64,000 nucleotides of DNA from positions 1,736,001-1,800,000 of the forward strand of contig JBAIAC010000001.1 of the NCBI GenBank assembly GCA_037349315.1. The letters are read 5' to 3'. Shown one piece after another: positions 1 to 9,022 of this stretch. Each line of letters opens with the position of its first letter. Position 1 is the stretch's first letter. The stretch comes from Chelydra serpentina (lineage: Eukaryota; Chordata; Testudines; Chelydridae). The notes beneath the pieces are model-generated. The model was given only the letters and a program-made list of their open reading frames with translations, searched no databases and had not been told where the DNA came from. The position numbers and the translations under genes were made by a program.

Positions 1-160
1 GTGGAATCTCCTTCCTTAGAGGTTTTTAAGGTCAGGCTTGACAAAGCCCTGGCTGGGATGATCTAGTTGGGGTTGGTCCTGCTTTGAGCAGGGGGTTGGA
101 CTAGATGACCTCCTGAGGTCCCTTCCAACCCTGAGATTCTATGATTCTATGATTCTATGA
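1..160 (+). mobile_element. CR1 LINE, 3' end only
   Basis: The first 63 bases encode the last residues of a CR1 reverse-transcriptase ORF (ending KALAGMI, stop). A CR1 3' UTR follows (GGGGTTGGTCCTGCTTTGAGC region), then the terminal ATTCTATGA repeats at about 132-160. The copy is cut by the window edge, so its 5' extent is unknown. The same 3' end recurs on the plus strand near 22.9 kb and 25.2 kb and on the minus strand at 8.5 kb and 35.9 kb. Confidence 0.93.
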
Positions 161-336
161 CTCACTAAAACCTTCCCCCCTCCCAAAGTTTGAAAGTATC
201 TTGTCCCCTTATTGGTCAGAGCCCAGCCAGGTCAGGTGTCAGTCTGGCTACCTGCATTTCTTAACCCTTTACTGGAAAGAGGATTTTATAGCACTGCATC
301 AGACCCTCTCCCCCTTCCCTTCATATTTATGACAAA
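161..336 (-). mobile_element. LTR retrotransposon fragment
   Basis: Read on the minus strand, this stretch contains a TATAAAA-type box (GTGCTATAAAATCC) and an AAGGGGACAAGATACTTTC segment. That layout resembles an LTR promoter, as I recall it from turtle LTRs. It has no coding capacity, and both ends are truncated, by the CR1 tail on the left and the mitochondrial insert on the right. Assignment to a superfamily is inference. Confidence 0.5.
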
Positions 337-899
337 CCCATAGCCGAACACTATTATTAACCCAAAATATACAACTAGTACTCCCATTAATGGGCCTATG
401 ATGACTTCTTGCTAGTTTAACTAACATAGCTCTTCCCCCAACCATCAACCTAATAGGAATCATAGAATATCAGGGTCGGAAGGGACCTTAGGAGGTCATC
501 TAGTCCAACCCCCTGCTCAAAGCAGGACCAATCCCCAATTTTTGCCCCAGATCCCCCTAAATGGCCCCCTCAAGGATTGAACTCACAACCCTGGGTTTAG
601 CAGGCCAATGCTCAAACCACTGAGCTATCCCTCCCCCCTATTAATAATAATAGAACTAACTATTATTGCCTCACTATTTAATTGATCTAACATTACAATT
701 CTCATAACAGGACTAGGAACCCTCATCACAGCTACCTATACCTTATACATATATTCCACAACACAATGAAGTAAAATAGCATCCTACATTAAAACCATCC
801 CACCAACCCACACACGAGAACACCTCTTAATAGCACTTCACATCTTACCAATAGTATTACTAATAATAAAACCGCAATTAATTTGGGGCACCTTTTACT
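337..899 (+). pseudogene. ND4: Mitochondrial ND4, C-terminal part, split by a SINE
   Basis: In mitochondrial code the frame gives the end of NADH dehydrogenase subunit 4: a THSRTLLL-like start at 340, PPTINLMG just before the SINE, then ELTIIASLFNW after it. It ends in QLIWGTFYC with the incomplete stop T that is completed by polyadenylation in mitochondria. Coding resumes at 653 after the SINE and a short AATAATA stretch. The gene is non-functional here because it lies in nuclear DNA, lacks its N-terminal half and carries an insertion. Confidence 0.93.
459..638 (-). mobile_element. tRNA-derived SINE with CR1-like tail (inside NUMT ND4)
   Basis: On the minus strand it starts GGGGGAGGGATAGCTCAGTGG and carries pol III A-box (TAGCTCAGTGG) and B-box (GTTCAATCC) sequences in the tRNA-like head. 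The body shares its 3' end with CR1 (GGTCCTGCTTTGAGCAGG...). This matches turtle SINEs of the Cry type in architecture. It interrupts ND4, with AATAGGA on the left and AATAGAA on the right as possible short flanking repeats. Four more copies lie in the window. Confidence 0.92.
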
Positions 900-969
900 G
901 TTAATATAGTTTTAAAACAAACATTAGACTGTGGCTCTAAAAATAGAAGTTCAAATCTTCTTATAAACC
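900..969 (+). tRNA. trnH: Mitochondrial tRNA-His copy (NUMT)
   Basis: Starts GTTAATATAG directly after ND4 and has anticodon GTG within GACTGTGGCTCT. The position between ND4 and tRNA-Ser(AGY) is diagnostic. As a nuclear copy of a mitochondrial gene it is not expected to be expressed. Confidence 0.88.
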
Positions 970-1035
970 GAGAGAGGTATTATACAATAAGAACTGCTAA
1001 TTCATATATCTGGGGTTAATTCTCCCAGCTCCCTC
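970..1035 (+). tRNA. trnS2: Mitochondrial tRNA-Ser(AGY) copy (NUMT)
   Basis: About 66 bases (GAGAGAGGTATTATACAATA...) with anticodon GCT in AACTGCTAATTC. It lacks a normal D-arm, as is typical of the vertebrate AGY serine tRNA. It lies directly between tRNA-His and tRNA-Leu(CUN). Confidence 0.85.
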
Positions 1036-1107
1036 ACTTTTAAAGGATAGAAGTAATCCGCTGGTTTTAGGAACCACAAACCCTTGGTGCAATTCCAAGT
1101 AAAAGTA
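1036..1107 (+). tRNA. trnL1: Mitochondrial tRNA-Leu(CUN) copy (NUMT)
   Basis: Starts ACTTTTAAAGGATAG and ends CAAGTAAAAGTA, with anticodon TAG in GGTTTTAGGAACC. It immediately precedes the ND5 start, as in vertebrate mitochondrial genomes. Confidence 0.87.
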
Positions 1108-1411
1108 GTGCCAATACTCATAAACTCAATTTTTCTCCTAGCCCTATTTATACTAGTACCCCCACTAATAATATCCATTATTTACCCAAATAAAAAATGA
1201 CTAGTCATTATAACAAAAACAGCTATAAAAATAGCATTTTTCACTTCTTTAATCCCACTACTTCTTCATTCAGGCCAACTAACCGACTCTATTATCTCTA
1301 ACATAAATTTATCAATTACATCCACATTTAGCCTAAACATAAGCTTCAAATTTGATTATTACTCCACCTTTTTTATCCCAATCGCCTTATTCATCACACA
1401 ATCAATTCTCC
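1108..1411 (+). pseudogene. ND5: Mitochondrial ND5, N-terminal part
   Basis: The frame opens at GTG 1108 and reads through about 100 codons of NADH dehydrogenase subunit 5 with no stop in the mitochondrial code, including MSIIYPNKKW early on and FDYYSTFFIPIALF near the break. It ends abruptly around 1409-1416, where the sequence becomes an internal CR1 fragment on the other strand. Confidence 0.92.
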
Positions 1412-2047
1412 AATTTATCCACATCCTTCTTGTAGTGTGGGACCCAAAACTGGACACAGTACTCCAAATGAGGCCTCACCAGTGCCGAATAGAGGGGAAT
1501 AATCACGTCCCTCGATCTGCTGGAAATGCCCCTACTTATACAGCCCAAAATGCCGTTAGCCTTCTTGGCAACAAGGGCACACTGTTGACTCATATTCAGC
1601 TTTTCGTCCACTGTAACCCCTAGGTCCTTTTCTGCAGAATTGCTGCCCAGCCATTCGGTCCCTAGTCTGTAGCAGTGCATGGGATTCTTCCGTCCTAAGT
1701 GCAGGACTCTGCACTTGTCCTTGCTGAACCTCATCAGATTTCCTTTGGCCCAATCCTCTAATTTGTCTAGGTCCCTCTGTATCCTATCCCTACCCTCCAG
1801 CGTATCAACCACTCCTCCCAGTTTAGTGTCATCTGCAAACTTGCTAAGGGTGCAGTCCACACCATCCTCCAGATCGTTGATGAAGATATTGAACAAAACC
1901 GGCCCCAGCACCGACCCTTGGGGCACTCCACTTGATACCAGCTGCCAACTAGACATGGAGCCATTGATCACTACCCGTTGAGCACGACCATCCAGCCAGT
2001 TTTCTATCCACCTTACCGTCCATTCATCCAGCCCATACTTCTTTAAC
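1412..2047 (-). mobile_element. CR1 internal fragment (RT core), both ends missing
   Basis: Encodes the CR1 reverse-transcriptase core including [10 protein letters not shown] and the FADDTKL catalytic box. It matches the CR1 copy at about 36364-36999 over the same 636 bp with roughly eleven differences counted by eye. Both CR1 ends are absent, which target-primed insertion alone does not explain. It sits between the NUMT and an LTR end, so it may be filler DNA from break repair (inference). Confidence 0.9.
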
Positions 2048-2186
2048 AGATCAGTGGATCTGGCTCAAAACAGACAGGATTCCGGAGTCCCAAGCTGGAA
2101 AAGGCAGGAAAGCAGGGGCAGAAGTAGCCTTGGCACACCAGGTGGCAGCACCAAGCTGGTTTCTGTGATCCCCACCCGTCACACTC
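2048..2186 (+). mobile_element. LTR-X family, 3' end fragment
   Basis: Aligns with the last part of the complete solo LTR at 45181-46392: CTGGCTCAA, CCCAAGCTGG and the closing CTGTGA...CCCGTCACA are shared. It ends at TCACA 2186, where Gypsy protease sequence begins on the opposite strand. Confidence 0.75.
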
Positions 2187-2444
2187 AATTTTTACTGGGA
2201 TGGTGAGGTAGTAAATAACTGCCCCATGGACACATGTTTTCCCTGTACGTTTAGCCTGCAGCAACTGACTACGCTTCACGAGCCTCCCTGAGATAAGCAT
2301 GATAGCACTCCCCAAATCAACCAGTGCCGTGGTCTCTACCCCATTTAGTTTCACTGGTCTGATGTACATATGTGGGGTTAGTGAGACTCCCAGAAGGTGG
2401 ATTAGGGAGCATGGGTCTGCCCAGTTCCCCAGGTTACACTGCAT
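2187..2444 (-). pseudogene. Gypsy aspartic protease start (degraded)
   Basis: Encodes VKLNGVETTALVDLGSAIMLIS, a retropepsin active-site region in which the usual D-S/T-G is D-L-G, a change expected to abolish activity. Just upstream (2455-2505) lies a CCHC-like remnant, CGEWGHIDAQC, whose first cysteine is lost. The reading frame runs on into the unrelated LTR-X fragment at 2186. Confidence 0.72.
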
Positions 2445-2824
2445 AGGCTCCTCGGCATTGGGACACTGTGCATCTATATGTCCCCACTCCCCGCAGGCAT
2501 AATATCTCTACGGAACTCTAGGCATTCCCTGGTCTCTTGGTTTGGGCAGTCTAACATCACGATCTTCTTCCCCCTCAGTGCTCCGACTCTTTGTGGCCTC
2601 TGGTGGGCCTTCAGCCCCTCTCTGTTTCCACCTGGGCCCTCCTGGTAGCCCAGTCACTCGAGCTTTAGGGCTTGGTGCTACTAGTTTAACCCAGGGTTCT
2701 GCTTCCTTAACTGGTCAGGTCAGCTCCCTTGCCGTCCTTCACCTCTCTACCAGTGCGACAATCTCGTCATAAGTGGAAGGTTCGTTCTGGCTTACCCATG
2801 CGCAAAGGTCTGGCGATAGTCCCC

Positions 2825-3358
2825 TCATGTAGCAGTCGATGACCAGAACCTTTTTTTGTCTTCTTGGTACCTCCACTCATGATACTGGTGGGCCCGCACT
2901 GCAGTCGTTACCCCAGATCTGGTCAGGATCTCTGCTTTCAGCTGGGGGTAGTCTGCTGCAGCCTCTTCAGGCAGATCATAGTAGGGCTTCTGGGCCTCCC
3001 CACACAGGAATGGGGTGAGGATGCCAGACCAGTGATCTTGAGGCCAGGCCTCCTGTAGGGCTATCCTCTCAAAGGCCAGGAGATATGCCTCTATGTCATC
3101 CTCACCCGTCATATTCTGCAGGCAATTGCTGGCCCGTATGTTCCGCGTCCCATCATGGCCATGGTTCATCTCCGTAAGGGCCCTCACTTGGTTTACCAGT
3201 TCCCGCAACATAGTACGGTCTTGAATGGCCTGGTCCATCAACAGGCGATTGGTCTCCTGCTGCAGCTGCACTGCCTCCTGTTGGGCAGCTGCCTGGACAC
3301 GGGTAGCCTCCTGCTGGGCAGCCGTGGCTTGTATCAGTGCCCGTACTACCTCTTCCAT
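2825..3358 (-). pseudogene. Gypsy gag, N-terminal part
   Basis: A 177-codon frame starts with ATG at 3358. Residues about 1-55 are a Gln/Ala/Glu-rich predicted coiled coil. Residues about 85-165 form a helical SCAN-like capsid segment ([36 protein letters not shown]). Family knowledge assigns it to capsid assembly of Gmr1-like Gypsy elements. The frame is lost near 2830, and the rest of gag continues in other frames with stops towards the zinc knuckle at 2500. Confidence 0.8.
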
Positions 3359-3435
3359 TGTGGTGGGGAAAAAAATAAAGCCGCTCCTTTTTTTTTTTTA
3401 AGCACCCCTCTTCCTCTGCCGCGCTGTGCACACCA

Positions 3436-3454
3436 GATCCCACCCCTGACACCA
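3436..3454 (-). promoter_or_regulatory. Primer binding site, tRNA-Leu type
   Basis: Minus-strand TGGTGTCAGGGGTGGGATC lies two bases inside the 5' LTR. Apart from one or two bases it is complementary to the 3' end of vertebrate tRNA-Leu (…CTGACACCA). Confidence 0.82.
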
Positions 3455-3456
3455 GT

Positions 3457-4082
3457 TGTGACAAAGTTCCTCCTTTACCTTGGTGAGTCCTGCACTTATT
3501 GGCGGATTTTTGCTCGCCTCAGAGATCTTCCTCTCTGGTGGAACCCACAATCCAGGTCAACTCCTCCCGTGACTGATCAGGAGTTGGGAGGTTTGGGGGG
3601 AACCCGGGCCCTCTCTCTACTCCAGGTTCCAGCCCAGGGCCCTGTGGACTGCAGTTGTTTAGAGTGCCTCCTGGAACAGTTGCGCGACAGCTACAACTCC
3701 CTGGGCTAGTTCCCCATGGCCTCCTCCCAACACCTTCTTTCTCCTCACCACAGGATCTTCCAGCGGTATGCCTTCTCACTCTCAGCTCCTCGTGCCTCTT
3801 GCTCCCAGCTCCTCGCACACACACCACAAACTGAAGTGAGGTCCTTTTTAAACTCAGGTGCCCTGATTAGCCAGCCTGTCCTAATTGATTCTAGCAGTTT
3901 CTTCTTAATTGGCTCCAGGTGTCTTAATTAGCTTGCTTGTCTTAATTGGTTCTACCAGGTTCCTGATTGTTCTAATGCAGCCCCTGCTCTGGTCACTCAG
4001 GGAACAGAAAACTATTCATCCAGTGGCCAGTATATTTGCCTTCTACCAGACTCCTTTACCCCACTCGACTGGATCTGTCACA
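3457..4082 (-). repeat. 5' LTR of the Gypsy element (626 bp)
   Basis: Bounded by TGTGACA at 4082 (minus strand) and TGTCACA at 3457, the TG...CA ends of an LTR. The position is fixed by the primer site just inside it. Upstream of it is an LTR-X fragment, so the element probably inserted into that older LTR. Confidence 0.85.
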
Positions 4083-4177
4083 TACCTTACAAGAGACCTT
4101 TTGCAAAAAGCATATTCCAGTTACATCATATCCACGTATAAACATATTTTAATAAATATATGGAGTGCAACATCACA
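4083..4177 (-). mobile_element. LTR-X family, 5' end fragment
   Basis: Minus-strand TGTGATGTTGCACTCCATAT... aligns with the first ~90 bases of the complete LTR-X at 45181 (TGTGACGTTGCACTCTATAT...). It is truncated at 4082 by the Gypsy LTR. Confidence 0.72.
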
Positions 4178-4387
4178 AGGTATATGGCACTGCAGACCAG
4201 CCAATCTGTGTATGACCCATAACAACTTAAAAGGAAGCATTACAATTGTATCAAGACTACCGATTTATGTATGGATGTCAAAGAAATGTTAATTAAGCTA
4301 TCAATCCCCAACTCATTCACTTTGTATGAATAAGAATCAAAGAATAGTTGCTAAGTGTTTACCTATATCTTGTTAGAAGTTTAACAA

Positions 4388-4507
4388 TGATGAAGTGGGT
4401 TCTAGCTCACGAAAGCTTATACCCAAATAAATCTGTTAGTCTCTAAAGTGCCACAAGTACTCCTTGTTCTTTTTGCAGATACAGACTAACACGGCTACTA
4501 CTCTGAA
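4388..4507 (+). repeat. Widespread interspersed repeat tail (GAAGTGGGTT...ACTCTGAAAC)
   Basis: Contains GAAGTGGGTTCTAGCTCACG, AAAGCTTATACCCAAATAAA, GTTAGTCTCTAAAGTGCCAC and ATACAGACTAACACGGCTAC. I recognise this as a very common amniote interspersed repeat 3' end but cannot name its family with confidence. It shares a CGAAAGCTTRT...AATAAA core with the repeat at 63.5 kb. Confidence 0.7.
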
Positions 4508-4529
4508 ACAGATTAATTTATAGATGCTA

Positions 4530-5873
4530 ATTCCCTTTCATGTCCTAATTGCCTTAATTATGTATGTGACTGTGTCCAGGTTAACCTTAAGATCAAAGAT
4601 GCAAGATACTGCAGGAAACTAATAATATCTACACTGTCTTCAGCTTAACTATCTATGTTAGAATGGAGGGCCGGCTAATTGCCTTATGTGAATGAGTGTA
4701 GCTAGTTTAACTGTGTATGCATAGGAAATAGAAGATTTTGTCTCTTCTTCCTTGGGAAAGGCCCTGCTGTGACAATTTCTATGAGAAGGCTTGTCAGCCT
4801 ACTAGAAGAGCTATCAAAGAGAAGCCTCAGGCTTGATCCTGCCATTTCTAGTCTGCTTAAACTTTGAACATGGAAAGTATAAGTCATAAGACAGAGATCT
4901 TCCAAATATTTATTTGGAATAACCTGGAAAATGCATGGAAAGACTCTACCAGACCACAGGCGCCGACTTCCTGTGGTGCCGGTGGGAGCTCACGCCCAGC
5001 GTCGGGGGCGGGGCCCTGCTTCCGACGCCGGGCCCCGCCCCTGATGCCGGGTGACGTTGCGGGGCCCCGCCCCCGACGCCGGGTGACGTTGCGGGGCCCC
5101 GCCCCCGACGCAATGTCGCCCAGCGTCAGGGGCGGGGCCCCGCAACGTCTCCCGGTGCTACGGTAAGATGGCGGCGGGCCCTGGGGTTGGCGGGGAGCTG
5201 GCCGAGGGTCCCGGTGCGGGCGGGGAGCTGCCGGTGGGTGCGGAGCACCCACCAATTTTCCCCCGTGGGTGCTCCAGCCCCGGAGCACCCACGAAGTCGG
5301 CACCTATGTACCAGACTTTACATCTAAGCTGCCTTTGGATTCTGACTGTTGGAATGATTCCAGAGAGACTTTTACAAGCCAGCAGTTACTGTTTATTCCA
5401 TCACTGCTGTGATCCTGAACTAGGAACACTGGAAGTCACTTGTGTTATATATTGATCTTTTAATCGTTTGTAACTCTGTTCTTTCTTTTATTATTAAACC
5501 TTTAGTTTAAGTTATTAAAGGATTGGCATCAACGTGATTATTGGGCAAGATCTGAGACTCATATTGACCTGGGGATAAGTGTCTGGTCCTTTGGGATTGG
5601 TAAACCTCATGTATGGTAAATCAGGTTTTCAGTAACCCCTCACTATATTAGACTTGGCTGTCTGGATAGGAGCCAAGGGCTGGATTGCCTAAAGGGGACT
5701 GTGTTTGGCTTCTTGTTAACCAGTGTGTGGTATTACACAAGCTGTGTTGTCACTGGCTTGGTGAATCTAATTATAGAATAAACCACCAGTTTTGAGGATT
5801 TGTCTGTTCTATTTCATGCAGTCTGCCATAAGTGTGACATTCTCAGTGTGGCCCATCAAGGAACGACAGTCAC
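4530..5873 (+). mobile_element. LTR remnant, 3' end at 5873, interrupted by a hAT MITE
   Basis: The stretch has an LTR-like 3' organisation: a polyadenylation region (TTATTATTAAACC near 5490), a long U5-like tail and a terminal CAGTCACA at 5873. Motifs such as GAAGCCTCAGGCTTGATC and GGGCAAGATCTGAGACTC parallel LTR-Y at 35.6-35.9 kb, so it is probably a related family. The 5' boundary is not clear. The MITE at 4955-5308 splits it. Confidence 0.55.
4955..5308 (+). mobile_element. Non-autonomous hAT element, CpG-rich, 8-bp TSD
   Basis: Terminal inverted repeats CACAGGCGCCGACTTC and GAAGTCGGCACCTATG are flanked by a perfect 8-bp duplication TACCAGAC (4947-4954 and 5309-5316), diagnostic of hAT. 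The 354-bp body is extremely GC- and CpG-rich and contains about three copies of a ~31-bp unit (GACGCCGGGTGACGTTGCGG...). It has no coding capacity. Confidence 0.93.
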
Positions 5874-7655
5874 AAGGTATTAGTCTTATAAGAATGTATT
5901 TAGCGTTTAGATTGTATGAAATGCTTGTAAGGCTGCATGTATCTCGCTTGTAATATCGGTATTCCATGCTACAAGAAAATAGGTAAGCTTTGCTTTATAA
6001 CCTTGAAAATGTTTGCTCTGAATTTGTCAACCCAGGCATGGAAATCGTCCCTCCCCTGCCCATTCATAAGGACTCTCAAAATCAGATGGGCCATCAAGGA
6101 ACATCACTATACAAAGGATTAGTTAGTGGTACTATTGCACCTTGGACATGCGGTATGCAAGGAAGCTCATCCTGTGGACTTGGAAGCTAGCTGAATTAAG
6201 GAAATAAAACAAAGTCACAGGAAAATTTTCCATGTCTCTTCTCTGTTTGACTCTCACAGGGCCAGTGCCACCAAACTAAAGCCAGCGATCCCCAAGGGTT
6301 ACTTCTTGGGTCTGCCCTGAAACACACTTTGAATTGAGACATCACTACAACTCGGTCACTCTTAGGATTTAGATGGCAACTCATGTGTGTTTGCTTGCTT
6401 TAACCTGTAAATAACCCTCATTTCTTTTTACTAGTTAATAAACCTTTAGATAGTTTATTACAGAATTGACTACAGGTGTTGTATCTGGTGTAAGATCTAG
6501 GATACCAATGATCTGGGTAAGTTACTCCTGGGGGAATTCTGCACCACTGTGCACACATAGAATTCATGTCCGTTGCAGATCTTTTTTATGTGCAGAACAT
6601 ACATTCTGCCCACAAAGTGCTGCAGTTCTGCCTTTCACCCACCAGCTGTCTGACTGGCAGTAACAGCTAGCAGCTGGCTGTGTTCATTACAGCAGCCTGC
6701 CAGTGGAGACAGATTAGAAGGCACAGTGGGGCACACAGGGCTACTGGGGGGTTACAGACTGGAGTCAGAAGGGCTAGTTGGGGGACAGATGGGTGTGGAC
6801 TCAGGAGCTAGTGGGGTGACAGCATTGAGCCACGGGCTGAATCGGAAGGGGGGCTCTGGGCCACATGGGGATGATGGGGGGGTGGTTAGGGAGGCTCCAG
6901 GACCACATGGGGAGGGGGTTCCATGGCTATAAGGGGATGGGGGGTGCAGACACACACATGGAAACAGGGGCAGATGTGCCTGACTGAATGGGAGAGGCTC
7001 AGGGTAAGCCAGAGTCTGCATGGGGGAGGCTCCTCAACTCCCTAACAATCCCCCGCAAAATAAACTGTTCCATACTTCTCACACCCATCCCCAACAACCC
7101 TCCAGGTTCATTCCCAGGCTCCGTCCCTTTCTCTCAGCTCCTCCATACCCCTGACTCCCCCAAGCCTTTGTACTGCTTCTGAGCCGTGCAGAAATACATT
7201 TCTGAATTGTAGTTTAAATGAATTACTCAGGTTCTACATTAATATACCTAATAAGAAATCTATTTGTCAACAATAATTCCTGATTCTTTTTTTTTGGTCT
7301 GTATTGTTATAGACATACATGATGACAGATATTTTGAAATAAATTATCAAAAATATTGAAACTGGAATGTTTATATAGTGTTATTTTGACAAATAAAAAA
7401 TGCAGAATTTTAAAATATTGTGCACAGAATTTTTATTTTTTTGGCACAGAATTCCCCCAAGGGTAGGTAAGTGACTGACTGGTCTCTTGGGACTGGAAGC
7501 AAACTGAATATTGTGTGATTTTTTATATATATATTTTTTGGTGCAAGTGACCATTTATCACTAAATCCAGTTTGTCTGGGTGGCAAGATAGACTGGAAGG
7601 TCTAAAGGGACTGTCTGTGACTCCATGACTGTTGTAGTGATCCAGGAATTCACAT
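5874..7655 (+). mobile_element. LTR remnant interrupted by a DNA element
   Basis: Outside the inserted element at 6523-7465 the sequence has a polyadenylation region (AGTTAATAAACCTTTAG near 6435) followed by U5-like sequence (GGTGTAAGATCTAGGATACC...). The motif order resembles the preceding LTR remnant. Its ends are not sharply definable and no ORF is present. Confidence 0.45.
6523..7465 (+). mobile_element. Non-autonomous DNA transposon, 943 bp, hAT-like
   Basis: Ends TACTCCTGGGGGAATTCTG and (minus strand) TACCCTTGGGGGAATTCTGTG are inverted repeats. GGTAAGT flanks both sides (6516-6522, 7466-7472), giving a 7-8 bp duplication compatible with hAT. The middle (about 6720-6970) is a G-rich degenerate minisatellite with CCACATGGGGA and GGCTCCAGG motifs, also seen in the element near 54.1 kb. 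No transposase is encoded. Confidence 0.82.
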
Positions 7656-7671
7656 GATAGTGATCCAGAAC

Positions 7672-7900
7672 AGGGGTTCTCAACCTTTTCCTTTCTGTGG
7701 CCCCCTCAACATGCTATAAAAGCTCCACAGCCCACCTTTGCCACAACAATTTTTTTTTGCATATGAAATCCAGGCCGGTGTTAGGGGATAGCAAGCAGGG
7801 CAATTGCTGAAAAAAAAAGCTAAGTTGCTTCGGCTTCAGCCCTGGGTGGTGGGGCTCAGGGCACCGGGCTTCTGCTACTGTAAGTTGGCATAGTTCCATT
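7672..7900 (+). mobile_element. hAT-type non-autonomous fragment
   Basis: Starts CAGGGGTTCTCAACCTTTTC, a typical hAT terminus, and continues TGTGGCCCCCTCAACATG. The matching right terminus is not visible, so the copy is truncated somewhere near 7880-7900. Confidence 0.6.
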
Positions 7901-8387
7901 TCTTTCATAGAGATATGCTGATTTACATCAGCCTAAGATCTGACTTGTAGTGTAGTGTTTTTTTTAAAAAAAAAGAAAGGGAAATTGTATAATTATAAGT
8001 CTAAACAAAATTAGTAATGGATTCGTTTCAGGGATTTGCAGACAATAGTAATCTTGCAACTCCTCATATTATTAATAGAACTGAAAATTACCTCCTGTGT
8101 GTTTCCACTGCTAGATAATGAAGAAGGAAATAAGTTGCTACTCACCTTCTCATATGTGGAGGCATTTAGATTTGAAATTCAAAAATTGCTATGTGAAGAA
8201 AAATTAAAATATGAAAACAAGCAATTTTAGAATTGGACATTGACTTCTAGTGATCATCCATCAAATGCAATCAGAATTGCTATTTGGGCACTAGTGTTTT
8301 TCAATGGTACCAAAAATATGGTTAATAATAATTACCTTTATTTTTTTCATTAAACTAATGCTTCTGATGGCCTCCGTTTTTGTTAAA
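7901..8387. other. No recognisable feature
   Basis: AT-rich sequence. A short open frame at 8036-8230 has no recognisable domain and no homopolymer-free coding character that would support a gene. I see nothing else here. Confidence 0.5.
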
Positions 8388-9022
8388 ACATACGAACGGC
8401 CATACTGGGTCAGACCAAAGGTCCATCTAGCCCAGTATCCTGTCTTCTGACAGTGGCTAACGTCAGGTGCCCTGGAGGAAATGAACAGAACAGGTTATCA
8501 TAAAGTGATCTGTCCCCTGTTGCCCATTAGAATCATAGAAGATTAGGGTTCGAAAAGACCTCAGGAGGTCATCTAGTCCAATCCCCTGCTCAAAGCAGGA
8601 CCAACCCCAGCTAAATCATCCCAGCCAGGGCTTTCTCAAACTGGGCCTTAAAAACGTCTAAGGATGGAGATTACGCCACCTTCCTAGGTAACCCATTCCA
8701 GTGCTTCACCACCCTCCTAGTGAAAGAGTTTTTTCTAATATCCAACCTAGACATCTCCCCCCTCCACGCCCTCCCATTGCTTCTTCTTGTCATCTGCCAC
8801 CACTGAGAACAGCCTAGCTCCCTCCTCTTTGGAACCCCCCTTCAGGTACTTGAAGGCTGCTATCAAATCCCCCCTCACTTTTCTTTTCTGCAGACTAAAT
8901 AAGCCCAGTTCGCCCAGCCTCTCCACGTAAGTCGTGTGCCCCAGCCCCCAAATCATTTTCATTGCCCTCCACTGGACTCTCTCCAATTTTTCCACATTCT
9001 TTCTGTAATGGGGACCCCAAAA

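Larger units (their letters stand above)
337..1411 (+). other. Nuclear mitochondrial insert (NUMT): ND4-tRNA-His-Ser-Leu-ND5
   Basis: About 890 bp of mitochondrial DNA in the standard vertebrate order: the 3' part of ND4, tRNA-His, tRNA-Ser(AGY), tRNA-Leu(CUN) and the 5' part of ND5. Both protein genes stay open only with the vertebrate mitochondrial code (TGA read as tryptophan), which marks organellar origin. A SINE splits ND4 at 459-638. The left end abuts an LTR fragment. The right end joins an internal CR1 fragment through a few shared bases (CAATTT). The open frames point to a fairly recent transfer, though not recent enough to exclude a later SINE insertion. Confidence 0.95.
2187..4082 (-). 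mobile_element. Gypsy-type LTR retrotransposon, 5' part (LTR, PBS, gag, protease start)
   Basis: Reading down the minus strand there is an LTR (4082-3457), a tRNA-Leu-type primer site, a gag gene, a zinc-knuckle remnant and the start of an aspartic protease. Beyond 2187 the element is replaced by a foreign LTR end, so reverse transcriptase, integrase and the 3' LTR are missing. The gag resembles the Gmr1-like Gypsy gag from which vertebrate SCAN domains derive. The copy is dead through frameshifts and truncation. Confidence 0.82.

Noticed and set aside
337..1411. Functional mitochondrial genes or mitochondrial contig
   Set aside because: Flanks are nuclear repeats, ND4 is split by a SINE and ND5 is truncated, so this is a nuclear copy.
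3155..3709. 184-codon plus-strand frame
   Set aside because: Antisense to the Gypsy gag and LTR; it has no similarity to known families.
4884..5303. 139-codon frame through the GC-rich block
   Set aside because: It lies entirely in a CpG-rich MITE with proven target duplication.
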